Shown here piece after piece: positions 25,887 through 34,429 of a stretch of DNA of 64,000 nucleotides. Both the position numbers and the translations under genes were made by a program. The DNA comes from Phycisphaeraceae bacterium (GTDB taxonomy: Bacteria > Planctomycetota > Phycisphaerae > Phycisphaerales > UBA1924): assembly GCA_019636795.1 (NCBI GenBank), contig JAHBWW010000003.1, forward strand, positions 186,001 through 250,000, written 5' to 3'. The notes beneath the pieces were generated by a model. The model was not told the origin of the DNA. It made no database searches and worked only from the letters and a program-made list of their open reading frames with translations. How positions within the stretch are numbered: position 1 is the stretch's first letter; every line of letters begins with the position of its first letter.

Positions 25887-25931
25887 GATTGAGGGTAGGA
25901 GGAGTGCGGCTGATGCGTCACAGCGTCGGTC

Positions 25932-27344
25932 TCAGACCCCGCGGAGCTTGTTGAGACCATTGAGCGCGGCGACCTTGTAGCACTCGGCCAGAGTCGGGTA
26001 GTTGAAGACTGCGTTGACGAAGTACTCGACGGTGGCGTTGAAGGCGATGGCCGCCTGACCGATATGAATGAGTTCGGTCGCGCCGGTACCGATGGCGTGG
26101 ACGCCGAGAATCTGATGAGTTTCCTGATGGATGAGCATCTTGAGCATGCCGGTGAGGTCGCCCAGCAACTGCCCGCGTGCGATCTCGGAGTATTGGGCGA
26201 TGCCGGACTCATACGGAATCCCCTCGGCTGTGAGACGTTCTTCGGTCCAGCCGACCATCGAGATCTCGGGAATCGCGTACACGCCGTACGGGATCTGCTC
26301 CGGGACGTTGGTGCAGGCGGTATGGAACATGTGGCACGCGGCGATGCGTCCCTGCTCCATCGAGGTCGAGGCCAGCGCGGGGAAACCGATCACATCGCCG
26401 CACGCATAGATGTGCGGCACCGCGGTCTGGAGATGTTCATTGACGGCCAGGCGACCGCGAGAATCCGACGAGAGACCGATTTTCTCGAGGTCAAGCCCAT
26501 CGGTTGCCCCCTGCCTCCCGACGCAATACAGGAGACAATCGGCGCGGAGCACCTTGTCGCTTTCGAGCACGGCCTCGACCAGACGGTTGTTGACCGACCG
26601 CGCGCCCGATTGCGGCGCGACAGTGCCGATCGACACGACTTTTTCACCCAGGCGCAGCGTCATGCCGCTGCGTCGCAGGTGATATTGCAGGGCTTCGGAG
26701 ATCTCGGCGTCCACAAAATCAAGCAGGCGATTGCGCCCTTCAACGAGCGTGACCTTGACCCCAAGCGCCGCGAGCATCGAGGCGTACTCCGTCCCGATCA
26801 CTCCCCCACCGACGACCAGCAGCGAGTGCGGAAGGAACGGGAGCGAGAGCAGTTCATCGGACGTGATGATGTTGGCGCCGTCAAACTCGATATCGTCCGG
26901 TTTGGCGGGATGCGAACCGACGGCGATGATGAAATGGTCGGCCTCGATGCGCGCGATGCCCGACTCGCTGACCGCTTCGATGACATGCGGCTCGACGAAG
27001 CGTGCGCTGCCGTGAAACAGGTTGATCCCGTTCGAGCGAAAGTGCCGTTCGATCATCTCGACTTCGGTCAGGATGACCTTGCGGCACGAGGCGATGAGTT
27101 CGGTAAACGAGCGGTTGCGTGCGGCGGCGAAGTCGCGTTCGAGCGGGGTGGCCGAGGCGTGTCCGATCATGTGCAGGATTGCCTCGCGCAGGGCTTTGGA
27201 AGGGATGGTGCCCGTGTTGACCGTGACGCCGCCGACGACTTCGCGTTTTTCGATGACGCAGACGGACTTTCCGAGTTTGGAGGCCTGAATGGCGCCCTTC
27301 TGCCCGGCCGGGCCGCTGCCGATGACGCAGAGGTCGTATCGCAT
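25932..27344 (-). CDS. sthA: Soluble pyridine nucleotide transhydrogenase
   Basis: SthA is an FAD protein that moves hydride between NADPH and NAD+. The 470-residue protein has the FAD-binding start MRYDLCVIGSGPAGQKGAIQASKLG, a second Rossmann motif VVGGGVIGTEYASMLAALG and the C-terminal dimerisation domain ending in NYPTLAECYKVAALNGLNKLRG. The redox-loop position reads VGGVTVNTGTIPSKALRE, with no cysteines where lipoamide dehydrogenase has CxxxxC. That favours a transhydrogenase over a disulfide reductase. The start at 27344 has AGGA upstream; a second ATG 18 nt earlier is possible. Divergent from alaS. Confidence 0.9.
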   Translation of the reverse strand: MRYDLCVIGSGPAGQKGAIQASKLGKSVCVIEKREVVGGVTVNTGTIPSKALREAILHMIGHASATPLERDFAAARNRSFTELIASCRKVILTEVEMIERHFRSNGINLFHGSARFVEPHVIEAVSESGIARIEADHFIIAVGSHPAKPDDIEFDGANIITSDELLSLPFLPHSLLVVGGGVIGTEYASMLAALGVKVTLVEGRNRLLDFVDAEISEALQYHLRRSGMTLRLGEKVVSIGTVAPQSGARSVNNRLVEAVLESDKVLRADCLLYCVGRQGATDGLDLEKIGLSSDSRGRLAVNEHLQTAVPHIYACGDVIGFPALASTSMEQGRIAACHMFHTACTNVPEQIPYGVYAIPEISMVGWTEERLTAEGIPYESGIAQYSEIARGQLLGDLTGMLKMLIHQETHQILGVHAIGTGATELIHIGQAAIAFNATVEYFVNAVFNYPTLAECYKVAALNGLNKLRGV

Positions 27345-27420
27345 GGAGGAGTTTCCTGTCATGAAGTGAATCCTACCGACCAGTGTCGCGCGGTGCTCGG
27401 GTGGTGGAGAAACGCCCTCC

Positions 27421-27426
27421 TACAAT
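27421..27426 (+). promoter_or_regulatory. Possible -10 box for alaS
   Basis: TACAAT lies 28 nt before the alaS ATG, in the ~110-nt divergent region shared with sthA. No clear -35 is seen. Confidence 0.35.
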
Positions 27427-27454
27427 CGAAGCCACACCGCTCTGAGAGGCTGCA

Positions 27455-30325
27455 ATGACCCATGTGAGTGCGTCCACGATTCGCCAGACCTTTATCGACT
27501 TCTTCCGCGCCAGGGGCCACAGTTTCGTGCCCTCGTCGCCGACGGTCCCGCACGATGACCCGACGCTGCTGTTTGCCAATGCGGGCATGAACCAGTTCAA
27601 GCCGATCTTTCTGGGGCAGGTGGACCCATCGAGCCCCCTTGCCAGCCTCAAGCGGGCGGTCAACAGCCAGAAGTGCATCCGCGCCGGCGGCAAGCACAAC
27701 GACCTCGAAGACGTCGGCAAGGACACCTATCACCACACGTTCTTCGAGATGCTCGGCAACTGGTCGTTTGGCGACTATTTCAAGGTCGAATCCATCGACT
27801 GGGCGTGGGAACTGCTGACCAAGGTCTTTGGCCTGCCCGCCGATCGGCTGTATGCGACCTACTTCGGCGGCGACGAGAAGCAGGGCCTCGCGCCCGACGA
27901 GGAAGCACGCCAGCTCTGGCTGCGCTATCTGCCCGACGATCATGTCCTGCCCGGCAACATGAAGGACAACTTCTGGGAGATGGGCGAGACCGGGCCCTGC
28001 GGGCCGTGCAGCGAGATTCACTTCGACCGCATCGGCGGGCGCAACGCCCGGGCGTTTGTCAACAGGGACGACCCGAACGTCATCGAGATCTGGAACCTCG
28101 TGTTCATTCAGTTCGATCGGCAGGCCGATGCGTCGCTCCGGCCTCTGCCGGCCAGGCATGTCGATACGGGCATGGGGCTCGAGCGGCTCGTGAGCATCCT
28201 GCAGGCCAAGAGTTCGAACTACGACACCGATGTGTTCATGCCGATCTTCGCCGCCATCGAGCGCACCACCGGCGACGCGCGCGGCTATCACGGCAGACTC
28301 GGCAAGGATGACATCGGCGAACATGACATGGCCTATCGCGTGATCGCCGATCACATCCGCACGCTCACGTTTGCGCTGACCGATGGTGCGATCCCGAGCA
28401 ACGAGGGACGCGGGTATGTGCTGCGGCGCATCCTGCGTCGGGCCGTGCGCTACGGGCGGCAGAAACTCGGTGCCAAGACCGGCTTCCTGTCGCAACTCGT
28501 GCCGACGGTCGTCGAGACGATGGGCGATGCCTTCCCCGAACTGCGCCGCGACCCCAAAGGCGTGGCCGCGCTGATCTACGAAGAGGAAGAGAGTTTCGGC
28601 AAGACGCTCGATCGCGGGATCGGGCTCTTTGAAGAGATCGCCGCCTCGGCCTCGGGCACGATCGCGGGCACTGACGCCTTCAAGTTGTACGACACCTTCG
28701 GCTTCCCGCTCGATCTGACGCAGCTCATGGCGGCCGAGCGCGGGATGTCGGTCGATGTCGAGGGGTTCGAGGCGTGCATGGCCGAGCAGAAGGCCCGCAG
28801 CCGCGCGGGCGGCAAGGCCGGCAGCAACGACGAAATAGCGCTCGACACCGACGCCATCGCCCGGCTCCAACATCTGCGCGTGCGCCCGACCGACGACTCA
28901 CACAAGTTTCACGCCCGCGACATCCGCGCGACGGTGCGCGCGATCTGGAACGGACAGAACTTCGACGAACACACCGGCACGCGCGCGACCCAGCGCGTCG
29001 CCATCATCCTCGACAAGACCAACTTCTACGCCGAGATGGGCGGGCAGGTGTGCGACCACGGCCGCATGCTCGTCAGCCGCGAGGCCCGCACCGGCGGCAG
29101 CAGCCACGGCGGGGAGTTCAAGGTCGAAGAAGTCCGCTCGCTGGGCGGGTACGTGCTGCACATCGGGCACATCAAGCGCGGCGAACTGCGTGTCGGCGAC
29201 GATGTGCACCTGCACATCGAGAATCAGCGTCGCCAGCAGATCTCGGCCAACCACACCGCGACGCACCTGCTCAACTTTGCCCTGCGCAAGGTCCTCGGGG
29301 CCACAGTCGATCAGAAGGGCTCGCTGGTCGCGCCCGATCGCCTGCGGTTCGACTTCAACTCGAATCGCCCGGTCGAGCCTGGCGAACTGGCCGAGGTCGA
29401 ACGTCTCGTGCGTGATGCGATCGCGCGCGACCTGCCGGTGCACGCCGACCTGGGGCCGCTGATGGTCGCGCGCGGCATCACCGGCCTGCGCGCGGTCTTC
29501 GGCGAGACGTACCCCGATCCGGTCCGCATCATCAGCATCGGCGCGCCGGTGACCGATCTGCTCGATTCGCCCGAGAAGCCCGACTGGGCTGCGCTGAGCG
29601 TCGAACTGTGCGGCGGGACGCACCTGGCGCGCACGGGCCAGGCGGGCGCGTTCGCGCTGGTGAGTGAAGAAGGCATCGCCAAGGGTGTGCGGCGCATCAC
29701 CGCGCTGACCGGTGCGGCCGCGACGGCGGCTTCGACAGAAAGTGACGCGCTGGCCGCGCGCATCGCAGCGGTCGAGCCGCTGCGCGGAGCAGCGCTGGCA
29801 GCGGCCGTCACGGAAGTCGGCGCGGCGATCGACGCGGCCACGCTGCCTGCGGCGCGCAAGCACGAGCTGCGCTCGAGCCTGGCGTCGCTGGCTGAGCGCG
29901 TCAAGGCTGAGCACAAGGCCCAGAGCGCATCGCGCGCCAGCGAGGCCAGCGGCATGGCGCGGCAGATTGCCGAGATGGCAGCGGGCTCGATGGACCCGAT
30001 CATCATCGCGGCGCTCGAGCTGGGATCCGATCGCGACGCGCTGACCGCCGCGATGAACACGATCCGCCAGCGCGCCCCGACCATCGGCATCATGCTGCTC
30101 AGCGCCGACCACGAAGCGGGCAAGGTGTCGGTCATGGCCACTGTCCCAAAAACCCTCATCGCCAAGGGTCTCAAGGCCGGCGACTGGGTGCGCGAGGTGG
30201 TCGGGGTTCTGGGCGGCAAGGGCGGAGGCAGCCCCGAGATGGCCCAGGGGGCCGGGCCCGAGATCGGCAAACTGCGCGACGCCGCGAGCCACGCGCGCTC
30301 GTGCGCCTTTACAGCGCTGTCATAA
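27455..30325 (+). CDS. alaS: Alanyl-tRNA synthetase
   Basis: AlaS charges tRNA(Ala) with alanine. The 956-residue protein (E. coli: 876) has the class II catalytic domain opening with IRQTFIDFFRARGHSFVPSSP and DDPTLLFANAGMNQFKP. The editing domain has the zinc ligands HTATHLL and CGGTHLARTGQ. A long helical segment and the C-Ala domain ending GKGGGSPEMAQGAG follow. AGAGG lies 6 nt before the ATG. The next gene, atpZ, begins 39 nt later on the same strand, so alaS may feed transcription into the ATP synthase operon. Confidence 0.96.
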   Translation: MTHVSASTIRQTFIDFFRARGHSFVPSSPTVPHDDPTLLFANAGMNQFKPIFLGQVDPSSPLASLKRAVNSQKCIRAGGKHNDLEDVGKDTYHHTFFEMLGNWSFGDYFKVESIDWAWELLTKVFGLPADRLYATYFGGDEKQGLAPDEEARQLWLRYLPDDHVLPGNMKDNFWEMGETGPCGPCSEIHFDRIGGRNARAFVNRDDPNVIEIWNLVFIQFDRQADASLRPLPARHVDTGMGLERLVSILQAKSSNYDTDVFMPIFAAIERTTGDARGYHGRLGKDDIGEHDMAYRVIADHIRTLTFALTDGAIPSNEGRGYVLRRILRRAVRYGRQKLGAKTGFLSQLVPTVVETMGDAFPELRRDPKGVAALIYEEEESFGKTLDRGIGLFEEIAASASGTIAGTDAFKLYDTFGFPLDLTQLMAAERGMSVDVEGFEACMAEQKARSRAGGKAGSNDEIALDTDAIARLQHLRVRPTDDSHKFHARDIRATVRAIWNGQNFDEHTGTRATQRVAIILDKTNFYAEMGGQVCDHGRMLVSREARTGGSSHGGEFKVEEVRSLGGYVLHIGHIKRGELRVGDDVHLHIENQRRQQISANHTATHLLNFALRKVLGATVDQKGSLVAPDRLRFDFNSNRPVEPGELAEVERLVRDAIARDLPVHADLGPLMVARGITGLRAVFGETYPDPVRIISIGAPVTDLLDSPEKPDWAALSVELCGGTHLARTGQAGAFALVSEEGIAKGVRRITALTGAAATAASTESDALAARIAAVEPLRGAALAAAVTEVGAAIDAATLPAARKHELRSSLASLAERVKAEHKAQSASRASEASGMARQIAEMAAGSMDPIIIAALELGSDRDALTAAMNTIRQRAPTIGIMLLSADHEAGKVSVMATVPKTLIAKGLKAGDWVREVVGVLGGKGGGSPEMAQGAGPEIGKLRDAASHARSCAFTALS

Positions 30326-30364
30326 AACGCGCAGCACGCGCGGCTGGCAGAAACGGAGCTCGCG

Positions 30365-30622
30365 ATGGGCAGCAGGATCCCCAGGTCGGACATGTCGAGC
30401 CTCGGCCGGGCGTGGGCGGTGGGCATGGACCTGGTGATCTATGTCATTGCGGGCGGGCTGCTCGGGTTCGGGCTTGATCTGCTGTTCAAGACGCGGCCGT
30501 GGCTGATGATCGTTGTTGCTCTGCTCGGCCTGGCGTCGGGGATGCTGCGGTTCATCCGCGAGGCGATGGTGCTCAACCGCGAAGTGACACGCAAAGCCGA
30601 GCGAGAGCGCGACGCGCGCTGA
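30365..30622 (+). CDS. atpZ: AtpZ/AtpI-type F0F1 ATPase accessory protein
   Basis: An 85-residue protein with two membrane helices, VGMDLVIYVIAGGLLGFGLDLLF and WLMIVVALLGLASGMLRFI, separated by the short turn KTRP. This fits the small AtpZ family found at the head of ATP synthase operons, which helps assembly or Mg uptake. The ATG at 30365 is preceded by GGAG. It is the first gene of the atp group and is split from atpI by an unusual repeat block. Confidence 0.8.
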   Translation: MGSRIPRSDMSSLGRAWAVGMDLVIYVIAGGLLGFGLDLLFKTRPWLMIVVALLGLASGMLRFIREAMVLNREVTRKAERERDAR

Positions 30623-31202
30623 GCGGCCGGGCACCGCACGGGCGAACCTTCGCGCGGGTCCGAAGCGTTTATTGACGGTGCCAGGGCTGAGCCGCGCAAT
30701 TTTTGCCCGCGGCGGCACTCCTCAAGAGGCCTCTGGCACTCCTCAAGAGGCCTCTCGCGCTCTTCGAGAGGCCTCTGGAACTCCTCAAGAGGCCTCTCGC
30801 GCTCTTCAAGAGGCCTCTGGAACTCCTCAAGAGGCCTCTCGCGCTCTTCGAGAGGCCTCTTGCGCTCTTCAAGAGGCCTCTTGCGCTCTTCAAGAGGCCT
30901 ACGGAACTCTTCAAGAGGCCTCCGGCACTGTCCCGCAGCACATCCCGGCAGCACCGCACCGCCCACAAACTGCCCTGCCCCGGCCCGTGGCCCTGTTGCC
31001 CGGCGGTCGGCGGCCGCAGTTCCTGACCGCAACGTTCAAGGACCTGTTTTTTCGCGTGCTGCAGACTCGCCGAACAGGCCGCAAGCCGCTATTCTTCTCG
31101 TCCCGCAGGCAGGGGTGCGCGGGGGCAGGAGCGGATTGCTTTCTGTCGCGTTCTGTTCGGGGTCTGGCGGCCGCACTGGCCGCATCGGAGCGACTTGGGG
31201 AT
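30623..31202. other. 580-nt intergenic region between atpZ and atpI
   Basis: No convincing gene is seen here. It holds the 21-nt repeat array in its first half; the rest (30925-31202) is GC-rich with no recognised promoter or RNA motif. An open frame from 30672 runs in phase into atpI, but its extra N-terminal 177 residues are repeat-derived and low complexity. Confidence 0.7.
30715..30924. repeat. Ten tandem 21-nt repeats with palindromic core in the atp operon
   Basis: Ten head-to-tail units of exactly 21 nt fit the consensus G(C/A)(A/G)CTC(C/T)TC(A/G)AGAGGCCTCT(G/C/T), with sequence drift in the last two. Each contains the palindrome AGAGGCCTCT or a close variant. Neighbouring copies can pair (GGCCTCTT with AAGAGGCC, ~9-nt loop), so the transcript would form a chain of hairpins. 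Because 21 is a multiple of three and no stop occurs, all three forward frames read through it (heptads such as SGTPQEA or LLKRPLA), but none looks like a genuine protein domain. Confidence 0.95.
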
Positions 31203-31658
31203 ATGGCTTCGCTGCTCACTGCGCCTGTGGTCAGACTCCCGCTGCGATCGGCGATCGCGTGGTCGGCCGCGCCCGGACTCTTCGCAGCTGTCGCCATAGC
31301 GATCGTCTTCAGCCTGATCCACGGCCAGAGCGGACTCGTCGGGGTCGCGCTGGCAGCCGCAGGCGTCACGGTCGGAGCCGCCGCCGGATGGGGTGTGCTC
31401 GCGGTCGGCGGCGCAAGCGCGCGATCGGCCGGAGCGTGGAGCCTCATCATTGTCTATGCTCAGGCCGCCCGCATGATGATGGCGCTGGTCATCGGCGGAG
31501 GTCTGTTCTTTCTGTTGCGCCCCGCACCAGCCGCGTTCTGGGCGACGCTGCTGGCGATGTTGCTGGCGATGCTCGCGGTTGAATCCGCGTGCTCGATCAG
31601 GTGGATCCGGGCCGCAAGCCCCAAGCCGGAGTCTGGAGTGAGGAACGTTCATGCCTGA
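31203..31658 (+). CDS. atpI: AtpI-like membrane protein of the ATP synthase operon
   Basis: A 151-residue protein with four hydrophobic segments (SAIAWSAAPGLFAAVAIAIVFSLI; GVALAAAGVTVGAAAGWGVLAVGG; SLIIVYAQAARMMMALVIGGGLFFLL; FWATLLAMLLAMLAVESACSI). The size, topology and position just before atpB fit subunit I, a non-essential assembly factor for the c-ring. The sequence itself is not diagnostic. I set the start at 31203 (GGGGAT upstream) and not at the repeat-spanning upstream start. It overlaps atpB by 8 nt. Confidence 0.7.
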   Translation: MASLLTAPVVRLPLRSAIAWSAAPGLFAAVAIAIVFSLIHGQSGLVGVALAAAGVTVGAAAGWGVLAVGGASARSAGAWSLIIVYAQAARMMMALVIGGGLFFLLRPAPAAFWATLLAMLLAMLAVESACSIRWIRAASPKPESGVRNVHA

Positions 31659-32604
31659 CGCATTTTCGGCCGTGGTCGCTGGCCTGACGCTGGGTGCCTC
31701 GAACCCGCTCGACCACGTGCTCAATCACAAGTGGATCGAAGTCAACGGGTGGATCGTGTGGTCGGCCATTCAGACCAACCTGGTCCTGACTGTCATCATC
31801 ATGCTGGTGCTCGGTTCGTGGATCGCAAAGCAGATCGCCACAGGCCCCCAGAGCGACGGGCACGATCGGTTTGTCACGCGCAATCCATTCGCGCACATGG
31901 TCGAGGTCATCTGCGTGTACCTGCGCGACAAGGTGGTTCGGCCGCTGCTGCACGAACGCACAGACGCGTTCATGCCGTTCCTCTGGACTGTCTTCTTCTT
32001 CATCCTCATCAACAACCTGCTCGGGCTGATCCCGATTCTCGACCTGATCACGCTCTTCGCCCCAGACATGGTGCAGGGCGAACACAAGGCCCCGGTCGGC
32101 GGCACCGCCACGCAGCACCTCTGGGTCACCGGTGCCCTCGCGCTGGTCGCCGGCGTCGTGATCAACATCGCCGGGCTCAAGGCGCTCGGGCCGGTCGAGT
32201 TCGTCAAGCACCTGACCGGCGGCGTGCCGTTCAAGCCAATGTACCTGCCGGTGATCGCGATCGTGTTTGCGATCGAAGTCGCGGGCATTTTCATCAAGCC
32301 GATCGCGCTGGCCATTCGTCTGTTTGCCAACATGACGGCCGGGCACACGCTGCTGGCCACTCTGGCGATGTTTGTCGGGCTGGCCTTCGCTGCCAATACG
32401 CTGCTGGTGACCGTGCCGATCACGGCGGTCTCGGCAGCCGGGATGATTGCGATCTATTTCCTGGAGATCTTCGTCGGGTTCCTTCAGGCGTTCGTGTTCA
32501 TGTTCCTCACGACGGTGTTCATCAGCCTGCTCTCGCACCACGGCGAACACGCTGAAGATCACGCTCACGACCATCACGGGCATCATGACGTTGCGCACGC
32601 GTAG
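31651..32604 (+). CDS. atpB: ATP synthase subunit a
   Basis: Subunit a forms the proton half-channels against the c-ring. The 317-residue protein contains the diagnostic helix PIALAIRLFANMTAGH, with the essential Arg at residue 223, and the earlier motif LWTVFFFILINNLLGLIP. It ends in a His-rich tail (HHGEHAEDHAHDHHGHH) that is not part of the usual family and might bind metal. The start overlaps atpI by 8 nt. Confidence 0.95.
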   Translation: MPDAFSAVVAGLTLGASNPLDHVLNHKWIEVNGWIVWSAIQTNLVLTVIIMLVLGSWIAKQIATGPQSDGHDRFVTRNPFAHMVEVICVYLRDKVVRPLLHERTDAFMPFLWTVFFFILINNLLGLIPILDLITLFAPDMVQGEHKAPVGGTATQHLWVTGALALVAGVVINIAGLKALGPVEFVKHLTGGVPFKPMYLPVIAIVFAIEVAGIFIKPIALAIRLFANMTAGHTLLATLAMFVGLAFAANTLLVTVPITAVSAAGMIAIYFLEIFVGFLQAFVFMFLTTVFISLLSHHGEHAEDHAHDHHGHHDVAHA

Positions 32605-32623
32605 GGTGCGTGCGAGAAGTTGA

Positions 32624-33061
<438 letters not shown>

Positions 33062-33072
33062 TCGAACTTCCC

Positions 33073-33100
33073 CCGTCCGTGGCTGAAAGGCAACGGACGG
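33073..33100 (+). promoter_or_regulatory. Stem-loop between atpE and atpF
   Basis: CCGTCCGT (33073-33080) pairs perfectly with ACGGACGG (33093-33100) around a 12-nt loop, starting 12 nt after the atpE stop. There is no T-run, so it is more likely an mRNA 3'-end protector for the atpE segment than a terminator. Confidence 0.5.
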
Positions 33101-33158
33101 ACTTGGTGCCTCGAACGTAGAGCGGGCATGACACCTCGCGCCCGAGATGGAGATCGTG

Positions 33159-33764
33159 ATGAATCGTGTGCTCTCGCTGCTGACTGTGTTGATCGTGATG
33201 TTCGTGTCGATGGCGACGGTGCCGGCCTCTGCTGCGCCCGAGGGCGAGAAGCACCCTCCGGCCGTGCTCCCCGACGCCAAGGGCGGCATCGCGCCCGCCG
33301 TCACCACACTGATCGCGTTCGCGATCGTGTTCTTCTTCCTGTACGCCAAGGTCTGGCCCAAGATCACCAAGGGCCTCGAAGAGCGCTCGGCCAAGATCCG
33401 CGAAGAGATCGCCGCCGCCGAAGCCGCCCGCAAGCAGGCCAAGATGGCGCTGGACGATTACGAAGCCAGCCTCTCCGAAGCCCGCGCCGAAGCCCAGAAG
33501 ATGCTCGAAGAAACCAAGGCCCAGCAGGTCGCGCTGGCGGCCGAACTTCGCGCCAAGGCCGATGTCGAACTCAACGCGATGCGCGACCGTGCCAAGCGCG
33601 ACATCGAAGCAGCCAAACGTACAGCCCTCAACGAGATCTACGCCCAGTCGGTGTCGCTCTCGACAACCATGGCCTCGAAGATCCTCGGGCGCGCGATCAC
33701 TCCCAGCGACCAGCAGAAACTGATCGAAGATTCGCTCGCCGAGATGCAGGCCCGGAGCAACTGA
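33159..33764 (+). CDS. atpF: ATP synthase subunit b
   Basis: Subunit b is the peripheral stalk. The 201-residue protein has a signal-like N-terminus (MNRVLSLLTVLIVMFVSMATVPASA), then the true anchor PAVTTLIAFAIVFFFLYAKVWPKI, then a long Ala/Glu/Lys-rich coiled coil (RSAKIREEIAAAEAARKQAKMALDDYEASL...). The extra N-terminal hydrophobic stretch makes it ~45 residues longer than E. coli AtpF (156). Start 33159 is favoured because GGAGA lies 6 nt upstream; ATG 33147 is in frame. Confidence 0.93.
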   Translation: MNRVLSLLTVLIVMFVSMATVPASAAPEGEKHPPAVLPDAKGGIAPAVTTLIAFAIVFFFLYAKVWPKITKGLEERSAKIREEIAAAEAARKQAKMALDDYEASLSEARAEAQKMLEETKAQQVALAAELRAKADVELNAMRDRAKRDIEAAKRTALNEIYAQSVSLSTTMASKILGRAITPSDQQKLIEDSLAEMQARSN

Positions 33765-33799
33765 CCGCACGCTGGTGACACCACCAACCTGGAGACTTC

Positions 33800-34426
33800 A
33801 TGCCTCTGATCGAGTCACAACCCGACGCGCTGGCAACCATGTATGCCCGGAGCCTTTTTGAACTGGCGCTCGAACATGGCGGACAAAGCCTCGCCGAGTC
33901 AATCGCCGGACAGATCGAAGACATCATCGAACTGGCAAGGCAGGATCGGACGTTCAGCGAGTTCCTCGCGTCGCGCGTGCTGCCGATGAAGGCTCGCGAC
34001 AAGTCGATCGACCGCATCTTCAACGGGCACGTTCACCCGCTCGTGCTCAACTTCCTGCGCCTGCTCAACCGCAAGGGCCGCCTGAGCCATCTCCCCCCGA
34101 TCGGAGCCGCACTCGACGCGATTCTTCAGGCCCACTTCGGGCGCGTCGAGGTTGATGTCTTCACCGCTGCACCGATCGAAGAGCGGCAACTGAACCTCAT
34201 CCGCGACCGCCTGGCCGTCGTGCTCGGCCGCCAGCCGGTCCTGCATGCCTACACCGAGGCATCGATGATCGGGGGCATGAAACTACGCATCGGCGACCAG
34301 TTGATCGACGCTTCGATCGCCTCGCGTCTGAGGCTGATGCAGGAGAGGCTGACCAATCGAGGCGGAGCCAAGATCCGCGGCCTCGGAGCCGACCTGATCG
34401 AGGGCTCTGGCCACCAGGAGGGGTAA
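33800..34426 (+). CDS. atpH: ATP synthase subunit delta
   Basis: Subunit delta links the stalk to the F1 head. The 208-residue protein begins with the N-terminal helical domain (ATMYARSLFELALEHGG; FLASRVLPMKARDKSI) and ends with the beta region VDVFTAAPIEERQLNLIRDRL...YTEASMIGGMKLRIGDQLIDASIASRL, which is typical of AtpH. GGAG precedes the ATG at 33800. In most operons atpA follows directly; here pgk starts 4 nt after the stop. Confidence 0.92.
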   Translation: MPLIESQPDALATMYARSLFELALEHGGQSLAESIAGQIEDIIELARQDRTFSEFLASRVLPMKARDKSIDRIFNGHVHPLVLNFLRLLNRKGRLSHLPPIGAALDAILQAHFGRVEVDVFTAAPIEERQLNLIRDRLAVVLGRQPVLHAYTEASMIGGMKLRIGDQLIDASIASRLRLMQERLTNRGGAKIRGLGADLIEGSGHQEG

Positions 34427-34429
34427 AAC

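Noticed and set aside
26064-27458. Long open frame (464 codons) on the plus strand
   Set aside because: It is antisense to sthA along its full length; the sthA product is a complete recognised enzyme while this frame has no domain and a biased composition typical of GC-rich shadows.
28898-30292. Long open frame on the minus strand within alaS
   Set aside because: It is a shadow of the high-GC alaS gene with no recognisable domain.
30715-30924. CRISPR-like array
   Set aside because: The units are contiguous with no unique spacers, are only 21 nt long and no cas genes are near.
30672-31202. Repeat-containing N-terminal extension of atpI (177 codons)
   Set aside because: The frame is open only because a 21-nt unit without stops was repeated; all three frames are open, and the AtpI-like domain begins at 31203.
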